From Novipirellula caenicola (GTDB lineage: Bacteria > Planctomycetota > Planctomycetia > Pirellulales > Pirellulaceae), in NCBI RefSeq assembly GCF_039545035.1, contig NZ_BAABRO010000019.1, positions 62,001-126,000 of the forward strand: DNA of 64,000 bases, in the 5' to 3' direction. The position numbers were made by a program, and so were the translations under genes. This document shows positions 15,977 through 26,392 of the stretch, one piece after another. The notes below the pieces were generated by a model that ran no database searches, had not been told where the DNA came from, and saw only the letters and a program-made list of their open reading frames with translations. How positions within the stretch are numbered: the stretch's first letter is position 1; each line of letters begins with the position of its first letter.

Positions 15977-17914
15977 ATGTACCGTCCTCCATCTCCTTTC
16001 CTGCGCTCGTTCTCCTGCTCGACGACCATACTTTTTCTGCTGGGTTTGGGACTTGCGACGATCGGTTACGCACAGCCGCCCGAGAACGCCCCGGCCATTC
16101 GCCAATGGAAATCGGCTGCTGGAACCGTCGTCGAGGCAGAGCTGGTTAGCCAGAATGACGAGACGGTGGAGCTGTTAATCAAGGGGCAAAAGATGGTTCG
16201 AAACATCCCCATTGCCCAATTGAGCGAGGCGGACCAGAAGTATCTCGCGATCCGCTGGTTTAACCTCCAAGACCGACGGCAATTCGAATTGGTCAAGGAC
16301 CATCTGCGAACGGTGGCCGAGCGTCCTCAAACCGTCAGCCGGTTGCTGATCGAAATCCACAACGAAATCAAAGAGAGCCCCTACGCCGGATTGTGGGCTG
16401 CGGTCACGCTTAGCTGTGGCAGCAACGAACATTCACGGGCCGCGGTGCTTCTAGAGGACACGCTCCGCCGCATCGAAAAGCAGCAGGAGGCTGATCCGTC
16501 GCGGCATCGCATGACGTTTTGTTCGGCGAACAACAATTTGGCCATCTGTTTGATCAAAGGACGCAAAGGGGATTCAGCGGCGACACGCATGGTGCGAGCG
16601 ATCGAGTCGGTTGAACGAATGCCACCGATCGTTCAATCCAACGCCGAACTGTTACATGAGTTGACGACCAACACCGACAGCTTCATCACGTTTTCACCAA
16701 GCACACGGCAACGGTTGATGAGAACGGTGGCGTTATCGAACAACGCTGGTAGCGGCACAAAATTGGAAGCAGGGTGGCATTACACGCTTGATTTTGACGT
16801 TCCGTCGGAATCCGATGCCAACATCAAAATCGACGGCATCGATGCGCCGCGGCCGGATCTGCAACTGCTTGCAACCGGGACTGGATTTGTGGTGGCTCCG
16901 GGAATCGTGTTGACCGCACGCCCCGTCGTGGAAACGACGAACTACCACGGGCCCAAACTGATCACGGTGATTGTCGACCCGGCGTCTTCGGCACGCCGCA
17001 GCGAGCTTGTGCGGGATCTGCTGATCTCATCGACGCGATCGGTAGCGGTTTCGTCATCGGTGGGCACGGGTTTTGGAAGCGGCAACGTGGTGTGGACCCA
17101 TTATTCCTATGTACGTCCTCAGAACGGTCAAATGGGAGCCGAGATCGCGGCGCTACGGGTACCGAACCTAAAGCTTTCCCCGGTGGAAGTCGCGTTGGAT
17201 GATCCCACCAAACGAACGCCGATACGCATCCTTGGTTTTTCACGTGGTCAAGCGGCATTGCAGCGAGGGCTGCAAACGCAAGCGGGCGAGGTCCTGCAGT
17301 CACAAGCGATTCGCGGCAGTGTCTCGGCGTTAGGTTCCTCGGGCAGCGGAGTGACGCTACAAACGTCTGCCCGCGTCATGGGTGGAAATCGCGGCGGCCC
17401 GGTATTGGATGCTGAAAACCGCGTCGTCGGGATCGCCTACGACACGCCTGTTTCGGGAAGCGACGCAAAAGGTTTCTTCTTTGGCTCAGGCGAATTTCGT
17501 CGTTGGTTCTACGAAAACGTGCAAACCGCTTCGCTTACTGACGTGGAGTCGAGTCACACGGCGGCACAGCGGCTGAACACGGTCGAAAAAAGCTCGGTTG
17601 CCGTTTATTGCTGGGGGCTAAAACAGAAATCAACCTCTCAGTTGTTCAGCGAGGTCGCTGACAGCAGCCGTGACTCTGGCGGGTTGTACCTGCGAGACAA
17701 TTGGTGTGTTGCCTGCGATGGCCGCGGATTCCTGGATTGCCCCGTGCGAACCTGTAACAAAGGCGTGGTTGCCGGGCGAGAAACAGTCGTCAAAGGCGTA
17801 AACCCATTGACCGGACGCCCGATTCGCGCCCAACAGGTCACTCAAGAGCGCTGCTCGACCTGCAACGGCAAAGGGGGCAGAATATGTCCGCATTGCAAAG
17901 GCGGAAAGATCTAG
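15977..17914 (+). CDS. Secreted SHD1 / trypsin-fold / DnaJ-type zinc-finger protein
   Basis: 645 residues. The order is: signal peptide (about 1-34, ending IGYAQ); SHD1 module at about 38-92 (AELVSQNDETVELLIKGQ, IAQLSEADQKYLAIRW); a helical region; a trypsin-like serine-protease fold at about 300-515; then a cysteine-rich zinc module at about 576-645 with four CxxC-like repeats (CVACDGRG, CPVRTCNKG, CSTCNGKG, CPHCKGG), as in DnaJ. The fold keeps GTGFVVAPGIVLTA and MGGNRGGPVLDAENRVVGI, but the catalytic His position is Pro316 and the catalytic Ser position is Arg472, so it should not cleave peptides. It probably binds protein partners in the periplasm. No operon partner is seen. Confidence 0.85.
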   Translation: MYRPPSPFLRSFSCSTTILFLLGLGLATIGYAQPPENAPAIRQWKSAAGTVVEAELVSQNDETVELLIKGQKMVRNIPIAQLSEADQKYLAIRWFNLQDRRQFELVKDHLRTVAERPQTVSRLLIEIHNEIKESPYAGLWAAVTLSCGSNEHSRAAVLLEDTLRRIEKQQEADPSRHRMTFCSANNNLAICLIKGRKGDSAATRMVRAIESVERMPPIVQSNAELLHELTTNTDSFITFSPSTRQRLMRTVALSNNAGSGTKLEAGWHYTLDFDVPSESDANIKIDGIDAPRPDLQLLATGTGFVVAPGIVLTARPVVETTNYHGPKLITVIVDPASSARRSELVRDLLISSTRSVAVSSSVGTGFGSGNVVWTHYSYVRPQNGQMGAEIAALRVPNLKLSPVEVALDDPTKRTPIRILGFSRGQAALQRGLQTQAGEVLQSQAIRGSVSALGSSGSGVTLQTSARVMGGNRGGPVLDAENRVVGIAYDTPVSGSDAKGFFFGSGEFRRWFYENVQTASLTDVESSHTAAQRLNTVEKSSVAVYCWGLKQKSTSQLFSEVADSSRDSGGLYLRDNWCVACDGRGFLDCPVRTCNKGVVAGRETVVKGVNPLTGRPIRAQQVTQERCSTCNGKGGRICPHCKGGKI

Positions 17915-17979
17915 GGTGGTTTTCTAGCTTGCCTCTGCCACTAGACACTGCCTGAGAACGCACCAGAGGCGGAAACTTG

Positions 17980-18056
17980 GTAGCGGAATTCGTGAAGAAT
18001 TTCGAATTCCCAGTGGATTATTCCATGCTGCCGAAAGTCTTGACGACTTCCGCTAC
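17980..18056. repeat. 77-base inverted repeat, dispersed family member
   Basis: The left end GTAGCGGAATTCGTGAAGAA and right end GTCTTGACGACTTCCGCTAC are imperfect inverted copies of each other (GTAGCGGAA-x-TCGT-x-AAGA-x-TTTCG). It lies between two convergent genes. Related copies or fragments occur at 4632-4778, 9690-9748, 26111-26146 and 36965-37191. Confidence 0.75.
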
Positions 18057-18072
18057 GTTTTTCAGACAGAGC

Positions 18073-19536
18073 CTAGCACGCCCCGGCCAATTGATTTGCG
18101 AACCACGTCGCAAGCGTGATCACCATCGCATTGGGATTGCCCACCGTCATCTCGGGAAACACCGAAGCATCGACGATCGACAACCGGCGAGTGCCGATCA
18201 CCGACAAGTCCGCGTCGACGACGCGTCCGAGCCCGCAGGTTCCGACGGGATGATACAGCGTTTGGGCGTAACGCGAGATCGATTTGGCAATCGTCTGGTC
18301 GCTGTCCCGTTTCGCTCCCGGCACCATTTCGGGCCCAATCCAATTCTGTAGCGGCGACTGCGCCGCGATCGAACGAGCCAATTTCACGCCCGCGATCGTC
18401 GTTTCGACGTCGGCGGGATCCGTCAAATAACGAAGATCAATCCGAGGCGGTTCGCTTGCATCGAGCGACCGAATCGCAAGCTGCCCACGCGATTTCGGTT
18501 TGGTCGGATTGACGGCGATCGTCATTGCCGCCGGCGCACCGGGCTGCGGAAAACGAAGGTAATGTGTCGGCGTCACATGAATCTGAAGCGTGTCGCTGGC
18601 AAACAAGCCCCCGGCTTCGGCAATATTCGACGCGAGCGGCCCGCGGCCGAGAGCGTCAAATCGCACGAGATCTCGCGGCGAGACGTTTAGATCAAAGCGA
18701 GCCGCAGCGCTAGTCGAAAAAACGACGGGCATCACCAAATGGTCTTGCAAATGCTGGCCGACCTCCGCTGCGTCCAGCCACGCTTGAGCACCGGCGTCTC
18801 GCAGCAAATCGCGAGGCCCAATGCCGCTTCGCATCAAGATCGCGGGACTAGCGATACTGCCGGCCGACAAAATAACTCGTTTGCCGGCAGCAATCTCGTC
18901 TCCGTTTGTCAACTTGACCCCAACCGCTTGGTCATCACGAAACAGGATACGATCGACGCTGGCCCGAATTGTCTGGACGCCGGACGAATCTGCAATCAGA
19001 GCAGCGGGGGACCAACGGCGTCCGTTGCGGTTCATCCTGCGGTATGCCACCGGAGTGCCAAACGGAGTCGCCGCTTGCAAAAACCGCTCGGCCGGTTCGC
19101 TGATCCAGCGGGCCGATTCGGGCTGCACCAATCGCTCGGCGGCTTGATAGGCGGACCGCAGCGACGCGGTTGACCAGCGATCATCCGCCGCGGCGGTGGA
19201 AAACATGTTGAAATCGTCGTCGGTTGGCGAAAACCAGATCATCGCATTGATCCGGCTGCTGCCGCCCACACCTCGGCCTCGGGGACAATTCAGCGAGCGG
19301 CCGGCGAGCGACTGCGACGCTTCGGTGGCGTAGTTCCAATCACTCGAAGTGCCCAGCAACTTCAACCAGCGAGCGGGCCGAGTGTGATCGATTTCGGTGG
19401 CGGCAACGATTTCGGGGTTCTCCGCCGCTCCCGGCTCGATCAGCGTGACCGAATAGCCGTATTGATGGTGCAATAGGTGGGCGAGAGTACATCCCGCCGA
19501 ACCGGCACCGACAATCAGGATGTCAGGGGAAGACAT
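18073..19536 (-). CDS. GMC-family FAD oxidoreductase
   Basis: 487 residues from ATG 19536, which puts the FAD-binding strand SPDILIVGAGSAGCTLAHLL at the extreme N-terminus. Other family marks are RGRGVGGSSRINAMIWF (signature 1), GSIASPAILMRSGIGP (signature 2), the catalytic His in TLYHPVGTCGLG and the closing SVFPEMTVGNPNAMVITLAT. Family members oxidise primary alcohols (choline, aliphatic or aromatic alcohols, sugars). No betaine-aldehyde dehydrogenase is nearby, so choline is not supported over other substrates. It is cytoplasmic, with no signal peptide. It is divergent from the aminotransferase gene, 97 bases apart. Confidence 0.92.
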   Translation of the reverse strand: MSSPDILIVGAGSAGCTLAHLLHHQYGYSVTLIEPGAAENPEIVAATEIDHTRPARWLKLLGTSSDWNYATEASQSLAGRSLNCPRGRGVGGSSRINAMIWFSPTDDDFNMFSTAAADDRWSTASLRSAYQAAERLVQPESARWISEPAERFLQAATPFGTPVAYRRMNRNGRRWSPAALIADSSGVQTIRASVDRILFRDDQAVGVKLTNGDEIAAGKRVILSAGSIASPAILMRSGIGPRDLLRDAGAQAWLDAAEVGQHLQDHLVMPVVFSTSAAARFDLNVSPRDLVRFDALGRGPLASNIAEAGGLFASDTLQIHVTPTHYLRFPQPGAPAAMTIAVNPTKPKSRGQLAIRSLDASEPPRIDLRYLTDPADVETTIAGVKLARSIAAQSPLQNWIGPEMVPGAKRDSDQTIAKSISRYAQTLYHPVGTCGLGRVVDADLSVIGTRRLSIVDASVFPEMTVGNPNAMVITLATWFANQLAGAC

Positions 19537-19633
19537 GGAAGCAGCAGTGTCCAAATTTGGGGCAGTTGGCAATAGGCGATAAGTCGTTTGTTGATTAGGA
19601 TTTCCGGGAACCATTCCATTCCGTCCCTATCCA

Positions 19634-20866
19634 ATGCTCAATTCTGCTATGAATGCGTCCGCAAAATCGAATGCCGTGCACCGCTTCGTTGGAATTCCGA
19701 CCGCTCCGCCCGACTCCATTTTGGGGCTGACCGAAGCGTTTTTGGCGGACAAGAATCCTAGCAAGATGAACCTCAGCGTTGGAGTCTACAAGGACGCCTC
19801 GGGGCAAACGCCGATTTTAAAGTGCGTCAAGGAAGCCGAGCGACGGTTGATCGAGAACGAGGCGACCAAGGGCTACCTGTCGATTGATGGATTGCCGGAT
19901 TACCGCGAACAAGTTCGCTCGCTTGTCTTTGGTGACTCCGTCGATGCCGGCCGCATCGCCATCCTGCAGACTCCCGGCGGAACGGGAGCGCTTCGAGTCG
20001 CCGCCGATTTTATCGTCGCTCAACTTTCGCCGGCACGAATCTGGATGCCCTCCCCAACCTGGGCCAACCATCCGGCTATCTTTGCCGCAGCGGGACTGCC
20101 AAGCGAAACGTACCGCTACCTCGGCAGCGATCGCACCTCGTTTGATTTGGCGGGGATGCTCGACGATTTAAGTGAAAAGACCAAACCGGGCGACGCCGTG
20201 TTGCTACATGCATGCTGCCACAACCCTACGGGCGTCGACCCCACTCCCGAGGACTGGAAGGCGATTGCCAAAACGGTGGCCGAGCGGCAACTAATTCCGC
20301 TGATCGATTTCGCCTACCAAGGTTTTGGTGAAGGCATCGAGCAAGACAAGGTGGGATTGAACACGATCTTGGACGCGGTCGACGAAGCGATCGTTTGCAA
20401 TTCATTCAGCAAGAATTTTGGCTTGTACAGCGAGCGTGTTGGATCGGTTTGCCTCGTTGCGGCCGATAACGAAACGATGAAGGCGGCCCAAAGCCAGCTG
20501 AAGACCATCGTCCGCACCAACTACAGCAACCCACCGCGTCACGGTGGAGCCATTGTTGCCACGGTGTTACAAGACGCCGAATTGACCAAGCTTTGGCAAC
20601 AAGAAGTGGACGAGATGCGTCAGCGGATCGATTCGTTGCGTCAACAGTTCGTTGAAACAATGAAAAACACCGGCTCAGGCCACGATTTCTCGTTCTTGCT
20701 CAAGCAAAAAGGGATGTTCTCCTTTAGCGGGCTGACGCCGATGCAAGTTGATGAACTCAAGAGCAAGCATGGCATCTATATCGTTGGCAGCGGCCGGATC
20801 AACGTCGCTGGGATGAGCGAAGACAAGATGGATTCGCTGTGCCAATCGGTTGCATCGGTTCTGTAA
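19634..20866 (+). CDS. Aspartate/aromatic class I aminotransferase
   Basis: 410 residues, matching the AspC/TyrB subgroup Ia. PLP-dependent transfer of an amino group between aspartate or aromatic amino acids and 2-oxoglutarate. Visible marks: the N-terminal ILGLTEAFLADKNPSKMNLSVGVY, the HACCHNPTGVDPT loop, the IDFAYQGFGEG segment with the PLP-contact Asp and Tyr, and the Schiff-base lysine in SFSKNFGLYSERVG. The C-terminal SFSGLTPMQVDELKSKHGIY and GRINVAGM are also typical. An alternative ATG lies at 19649. It may serve Phe/Tyr synthesis after AroH, but the genes are not linked in an operon. Confidence 0.95.
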   Translation: MLNSAMNASAKSNAVHRFVGIPTAPPDSILGLTEAFLADKNPSKMNLSVGVYKDASGQTPILKCVKEAERRLIENEATKGYLSIDGLPDYREQVRSLVFGDSVDAGRIAILQTPGGTGALRVAADFIVAQLSPARIWMPSPTWANHPAIFAAAGLPSETYRYLGSDRTSFDLAGMLDDLSEKTKPGDAVLLHACCHNPTGVDPTPEDWKAIAKTVAERQLIPLIDFAYQGFGEGIEQDKVGLNTILDAVDEAIVCNSFSKNFGLYSERVGSVCLVAADNETMKAAQSQLKTIVRTNYSNPPRHGGAIVATVLQDAELTKLWQQEVDEMRQRIDSLRQQFVETMKNTGSGHDFSFLLKQKGMFSFSGLTPMQVDELKSKHGIYIVGSGRINVAGMSEDKMDSLCQSVASVL

Positions 20867-21444
20867 ATCGCCGATCGACTGCGAACCAAACGCGCGCCAA
20901 GACCGTTAGCGGCCCCCAGACGGGGGCCGTTAACATTTGGGGATTCAGCGGCACGCACTTGAGCGGAAAATCGCGTGATTCATTGTGGTTGCGACGGTGA
21001 TCAAGTAGCACCGTTCTCGCGGAACCCCCGCCGCTAGGCCTGTCGCACACACCCCGCGGCAAAAATGCTTCAAGGATGGAAGCCATTGAGGGCGATACCA
21101 CGGTGGATTGTTCTTCAACCGGCATCGTGATGTTGCTATGGTGCGCACTTCCCCCACCGCACCGGACACCGAGGATGGACTGAATCAATCAGCCTCTGCC
21201 GCTGTGGGGTGGTACATGATCCGCCACATACCTCAACCTCACGCACTCTACAAGCCTGTCCCCATTCTTTCATCGCTGCCGTTCGATTTCGGTTGCATTG
21301 GGAAAGAGTTGAAAAAATGGCCGCGTTCGCTGTGTTGACACTCCATCAAGCACAGTCGGATTGCTTACCCTATGCACTCGATTCCTCTCGCTGACATCAC
21401 CTCGACGCCACAGACCGGGCAATGACGCCTGAAACAATAATGAA
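20867..21444. other. Gene-free region before the large kinase gene
   Basis: About 580 bases. At its left end is a strong hairpin (20905-20932). The remainder contains short open frames without protein-like character or a ribosome-binding site. It is presumably the control region of the 1552-residue kinase gene, but I could not identify a promoter. Confidence 0.4.
20905..20932 (+). terminator. Strong GC-rich hairpin after the aminotransferase gene
   Basis: GTTAGCGGCCCCC (20905-20917) pairs with GGGGGCCGTTAAC (from 20920) with one G-T wobble and a very short loop. There is no long T run, so termination would rely on stem strength. It lies 38 bases after the stop codon. Confidence 0.6.
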
Positions 21445-24400
21445 ATGACGGATCACTCGGCACCCTCATCGACCGCGGCCAGACCATCCGCGTCTGTCCT
21501 GCATTACCAAGATTCGCTTTTGCTTTCTTGTGTACAGGACGCTGCCATTGTGACCGACGTGGCCGGGATGGTTAGCTATTGGAACGAGGGTGCGACCCGA
21601 TTGTTCGGATGGACGGCAGAAGAGATGGTGGGGCGACCGTTGCTGCATCGTTTTCCGGCAGCCGAACGCGAGTCGATGGGGAAACAAATTCAGTCGATTT
21701 TGGCGGGTGAGAATTGGACAGGTGACTTTCTCGATTGGCGCAAAGATGGCACTCGTGTTTGGATCGACGCTCGAGTCACGCGGGTTACCGACAACGACGA
21801 TCATGTGCTTGGGATCCTCGGCATCTGGCGTGACATCAGCGCACGCAAGGCCTCCGAAGCTGCTGTTGAAGCGAGCGAACGACGCTATCGCGATCTGGTT
21901 GAATCTTCACACGATTTGATCTGGACGATCGACGCCGACAGCCGGATCACCTACATCAACCAATCCGCCAAAGCCATCTACGGATGGGACTCGCATGAAT
22001 TGCTTGGCAAATCGTTCCTTGAGTTCATCACACCGGAAAGTTTTGAAGAGACGCTGCAAACGTTCATGACGCTGCTGGAAACCGGGACCGAGCAGCTGGA
22101 TTACCAGTGCGGCGTGTTCCGCAAAGATGGCAGCGTGGTGACGCTCAGCACCAACGTCCGCGCCCAACGCAACCACGCGGGAGAGTTGATCGGGCTATCG
22201 GGCATCTCTCGTGACTTGACACAGCTGATCCGTGCGACCAACGAACTTCAAGAACGCCAAGTCCTACTGTCCAATGCGGAACGCATCGCCAACATGGGCA
22301 GCTGGGACATCGATTTGCGTGTCGGAAAGTTCCATGGGTCCGACCATACGTTCGAGATCTTTGGTATTCAAGCGGATCAATGCGATGGCTCGCTTGATGG
22401 TTTGATGGCCCATGTTCACCCCGACGATCGCAGTCACGTACTCGATTCGCTCTCGCAAGCCGATCCTTTGCAACCCTATGTCGAGCAAGAGTTTCGGATT
22501 CGCTACCCCGGAGGTGAAATTCGCAAGGTTCGCGAGCGTGGCGAGGTGGTGCTGGACGAATCGGGCCAAGCGATACGTCGGCTCGGGATGGTCCAAGACA
22601 TCACCGAGCAAGAGGAGATCGAGCAAGACCTACGCAACAGCCGCGAGCAACAGCGTCGTCTGATCGAACAGCTCGAAAAAGAAAAGCAGCGACTCTCGGA
22701 AGCTCAAGCGGTAGCCAAGATCGGCAGCTGGGAAACCGACCTACGAACGATGACGGTATTTTGGTCTGACGAGACCTATCGCATTTTCGAGAAAGCCCCA
22801 GAGTCATTTTCGCCGACGCACGAAGACTTTCTTAAATTGGTGCATCCGGCTGACCGCAAACGAGTCAACGAGGCCCTGATTCAATCATTTGACGTCGATT
22901 CGACATGCAGGGTTGAACACCGAATCGTGCTCGCCGACGGCAGCATCAAGTGGGTCGAGGAATCGTGGCAAGCTTTCAATGACGAAGATGGAACTCCGGT
23001 CAATGCCATTGGAACGTGCCGCGACATCTCCGAGAGCAAACAAACCCAAGCCCAACTGGCCAACCACACTCGCCGGCTCGAAGCGACCGCGTCGGTTGCC
23101 GGAGCGTTCCTTGAAAAGATGCCGCTAAGCGAGGCGATGCAGACATGCGCCCGCGCGATCATCGAACACCTTGATGCCTCGCTAGTACGAGTTTGGACCC
23201 AAAACCCTGGGCAAAAGAAACTGTTTTTGCAGGCCCAATCCGCGGACAACGGACTCACCTCTGAAACGATCGCCCAACTTCATCCCGCTGAACATCCGGT
23301 CAAATCGATTGCGGATTCACGAACACCTGTTGTGACACAGGTCGCGATGAATTCGCACAGCGAGGCTCAAGACAACACATCACCGCATCGGTCGACGGCC
23401 ACCGTCATCGGGCATCCGCTGCTGGTCGAAGACCGTTGCCTCGGCGTTCTCGAGATCTTCTTTCCTGGCAAGCTGAGCCACGAACTCGAAACCAGCATTG
23501 CGATTTTGGCCAATACGATCGCAGTCAACCTGGATCGCTACCGCGCCGAGGAAAACCTGCGACGGCTGAACGAAGAACTTGAATCACGCGTTCAGCGGCG
23601 AACCGAAAAGCTGATCGAAAGCAATCGCCGTTTGAAAACGTTGTTGACCAACATTCAAGGCATGGCATACCGCTGCCGCGATGACGCCGATTGGACAATG
23701 GAATTTGTCAGCGAAGGGTGTCGCGACCTGTTCGAGATTGCACCCGAGCAATTGATCGACGGCGACTATATTTACGCCAGCCTGATTCATCCGGATGATC
23801 TGCCGCAAGTCGTCGAAGTTTTTGACACCGGGCTGCGATCGCATCGTCCGATTGAACATGAATATCGCGTTCGCACCCCCGCAGGCCAACTGAAATGGGT
23901 GTGGGAACAAGCTCGCGGTGTCTACAACGACCAAGGCGAAGTCGAAGCAATCGAAGGGCTGATCTCGGACATTACCGATCGCAAACTTCGCGAACTCCGA
24001 GAGAATCACCAAAGCCAACTGTTGAGCATGTTGGCGGCGGATCGGCCGCTGGATGATTGTTTGGACAAGATTGTCTCGAGCGTGGTTGCCGAAGACCCCG
24101 CGTTGATGTGCAATTTGATGCTTGCGGACAACACGCAGGCCCATTTACTCAATCGGGCGGCGAGAAATTTGCCGAGCGAGTACCTTGGCAAGATCGAAAC
24201 CTCTTGCTTCAACGCGGATACCACGCCGTATTGCCGTGCCGCGAAAACCAAGTCTCCGGTCATTGCCGATGATATCCACGGTGATTGGCTTGATCCCGCA
24301 TGGTCCGATCGAGCTCAACAAGCAGGAATTCGTTCGTGTTGGTCGATGCCCATCCTGAGTGTCCACAACGAACTTTTGGGCACCTTGAACGTTTATACCG

Positions 24401-26103
24401 ATCAGTCACGAAAACCGAATACCATTGAACAGGAACGACTCGAATGGGGCACCGAGTTAGCTCGGTTGGCAGTCGAACACACGCGGGCGAAACAGGCACT
24501 CGTCGATAGCGAATCGTTTAATCGACTAACCCTGGATGCATTGTCCGCCCATATCGCAGTGATCAATTCAGACGGAGTCATTGTCGCGACCAATCAAGCG
24601 TGGAAAGAATTTGCGACGCAGTCTCAAGCTGATCCGCGAAACGTGTGTGAAGGCAAAAACTATCTTGACGTCTGCGAAGCGGCCATCGCGGCAGGAAATC
24701 AAGACGCCAAGAATGTCGCTGAAGCACTGCGTCAAATCAAAGCGGGAACACGAGAATCCTCGTGCCTCGAGTACTCTTGCCACGCGGCCGACAAGCGACG
24801 TTGGTTTCAGCTTCGTATGCGACGCATCGATGTCAATGGCGAAGTGCATATCTTGATGGCGCATGAAAACATCACCACCATCAAGCAATCCGAAGCGGCA
24901 CTGCGAAAAGCCATCGTTCACGCAGAACAAGCGAATCGAGCCAAAAGCGATTTCTTGGCGACGATGAGTCACGAATTGCGGACGCCGCTAAACGGCATCT
25001 TGGGGATGAACGAACTGCTGCGGACAACTGCGTTGACCCATCGGCAACAACAATTTGTCGAAGCGGGACAGAAGAGCGGGCGGTTGTTGTTGGCGTTAAT
25101 CAATGACATCCTCGATCTCTCGAAGATCGAAGCAGGCAAACTCGAATTGGAACCACGCGAGTGCAACTTGGCTAAGGTGGCTCAAGACATCGTTGCGGCC
25201 AATGCACTGCTGGTCGCCGAGAAAGGCTTGAAACTGGAATGCTACTTGGCTCCCGAACTGCATGCGGTGGTCCGCTGTGACGATCACCGGTTATGCCAAA
25301 TCCTGGGCAATCTGCTCGGCAACGCACTGAAATTCACCACTCATGGGCGAATTAGCTTGCGGGGCGAACAGATTTCGTGCACCGAGAACACCGCTCGCAT
25401 TCGGATGTCGGTCACCGACACCGGATTGGGGATCCCCGAGGACCGCAAGGATCGACTGTTTAAAGCGTTTTCGCAAATCGACAGTTCGACCACCCGTCAA
25501 TTCGGAGGCACGGGACTCGGGCTATCGATCTGCATGCAATTGGTTCACTTGATGGGAGGCGAGATTGGGGTCACGAGCAAGCAAGGCCAAGGGTCGACGT
25601 TCTGGTTTGAGATTCCCGTTGAGATCGTCAAAGGAAACCGCAACCTACCCACCGCCTCTGCTACCACGACCGCAGCAATCCCAGTTCACCGTCGCTCCGA
25701 TGCATTCGCGGCACACATTTTGGTCGCCGAAGACAATCCGACGAACCAATTCTATATCAGCGAGCTGCTAAAACACTTCGGTTGCACCTGTGAAGTGGTT
25801 ACCAATGGCGAGGAAGTGCTCGACGCAATCGGGGGCAACCATTACGACCTCGTCTTGATGGACTGCCAAATGCCGAAAATGGATGGTTTTTCTGCGACAC
25901 GTGAAATTCGAAAACGCGAACAAGCCGGCGTGCTCGCAGGAAAGCGACAGATTGTCGCGTTGACCGCCAACTCGCTGTCCGGCGATCGCGAACGATGTCT
26001 GGATGCCGGAATGGACGACTACATCAGCAAACCGGTGCAAATCGATCAGTTGCAAACCTTGGTCCAAGCGTGCTTGGCCCCCCCCTCCAAATCAACGCTG
26101 TAA
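21445..26103 (+). CDS. Large cytoplasmic hybrid histidine kinase (PAS/GAF array)
   Basis: 1552 residues without any membrane segment. The order is: PAS about 25-140; PAS 145-265; PAS 275-395; PAS 425-535; GAF about 555-700; a short coiled coil (LRRLNEELESRVQRRTEKLI); PAS 730-850; GAF 860-1010; PAS 1020-1150; HisKA with phospho-acceptor His1176 in MSHELRTPLNG; HATPase_c about 1280-1395 (NLLGNALKFT, DTGLGIP, GGTGLGLSI); and a receiver domain about 1425-1545 with Asp1473 in LVLMDCQMPKMDG. It senses cytoplasmic cues and relays phosphate internally. No Hpt domain or separate output regulator is nearby. The autotransporter gene starts 289 bases downstream on the same strand. Confidence 0.96.
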   Translation: MTDHSAPSSTAARPSASVLHYQDSLLLSCVQDAAIVTDVAGMVSYWNEGATRLFGWTAEEMVGRPLLHRFPAAERESMGKQIQSILAGENWTGDFLDWRKDGTRVWIDARVTRVTDNDDHVLGILGIWRDISARKASEAAVEASERRYRDLVESSHDLIWTIDADSRITYINQSAKAIYGWDSHELLGKSFLEFITPESFEETLQTFMTLLETGTEQLDYQCGVFRKDGSVVTLSTNVRAQRNHAGELIGLSGISRDLTQLIRATNELQERQVLLSNAERIANMGSWDIDLRVGKFHGSDHTFEIFGIQADQCDGSLDGLMAHVHPDDRSHVLDSLSQADPLQPYVEQEFRIRYPGGEIRKVRERGEVVLDESGQAIRRLGMVQDITEQEEIEQDLRNSREQQRRLIEQLEKEKQRLSEAQAVAKIGSWETDLRTMTVFWSDETYRIFEKAPESFSPTHEDFLKLVHPADRKRVNEALIQSFDVDSTCRVEHRIVLADGSIKWVEESWQAFNDEDGTPVNAIGTCRDISESKQTQAQLANHTRRLEATASVAGAFLEKMPLSEAMQTCARAIIEHLDASLVRVWTQNPGQKKLFLQAQSADNGLTSETIAQLHPAEHPVKSIADSRTPVVTQVAMNSHSEAQDNTSPHRSTATVIGHPLLVEDRCLGVLEIFFPGKLSHELETSIAILANTIAVNLDRYRAEENLRRLNEELESRVQRRTEKLIESNRRLKTLLTNIQGMAYRCRDDADWTMEFVSEGCRDLFEIAPEQLIDGDYIYASLIHPDDLPQVVEVFDTGLRSHRPIEHEYRVRTPAGQLKWVWEQARGVYNDQGEVEAIEGLISDITDRKLRELRENHQSQLLSMLAADRPLDDCLDKIVSSVVAEDPALMCNLMLADNTQAHLLNRAARNLPSEYLGKIETSCFNADTTPYCRAAKTKSPVIADDIHGDWLDPAWSDRAQQAGIRSCWSMPILSVHNELLGTLNVYTDQSRKPNTIEQERLEWGTELARLAVEHTRAKQALVDSESFNRLTLDALSAHIAVINSDGVIVATNQAWKEFATQSQADPRNVCEGKNYLDVCEAAIAAGNQDAKNVAEALRQIKAGTRESSCLEYSCHAADKRRWFQLRMRRIDVNGEVHILMAHENITTIKQSEAALRKAIVHAEQANRAKSDFLATMSHELRTPLNGILGMNELLRTTALTHRQQQFVEAGQKSGRLLLALINDILDLSKIEAGKLELEPRECNLAKVAQDIVAANALLVAEKGLKLECYLAPELHAVVRCDDHRLCQILGNLLGNALKFTTHGRISLRGEQISCTENTARIRMSVTDTGLGIPEDRKDRLFKAFSQIDSSTTRQFGGTGLGLSICMQLVHLMGGEIGVTSKQGQGSTFWFEIPVEIVKGNRNLPTASATTTAAIPVHRRSDAFAAHILVAEDNPTNQFYISELLKHFGCTCEVVTNGEEVLDAIGGNHYDLVLMDCQMPKMDGFSATREIRKREQAGVLAGKRQIVALTANSLSGDRERCLDAGMDDYISKPVQIDQLQTLVQACLAPPSKSTL

Positions 26104-26110
26104 ACCTTTC

Positions 26111-26146
26111 GTAGCGGAATTTGTGAGCGGCTTATTGAATTCATGA
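26111..26146. repeat. Fragment of the dispersed intergenic repeat
   Basis: GTAGCGGAATTTGTGAGCGG begins right after the kinase stop codon and resembles the left end of the element at 17980. The matching right end is missing. The rest of the 26147-26392 gap has only a small GAGTG/CACTC hairpin near 26200 and no gene. Confidence 0.45.
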
Positions 26147-26392
26147 GCCAATCGCACTGGACGAGGTAATTTGTGATGGTTGTCAAATTGATTCTACGGA
26201 GTGCCTCACTCTGCGACGATCAATCTCGTTAGGAGGGGCACTCGGTCGCGTGCTTGAGATCACCGGTAGCGGCAATCTCCGACGCGACGCAAGGCAAATT
26301 CGTTGTAGATCACTCTAGGACTCGTCGCACGGATGCGGCGAAGGGGGGCTAAACGGCCCCTCGAATTTCCTTGATCGGCCGACTTTCGCGTG

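Noticed and set aside
21108-21338. 76-codon frame upstream of the hybrid kinase
   Set aside because: No ribosome-binding site, no domain and a composition unlike the surrounding genes.
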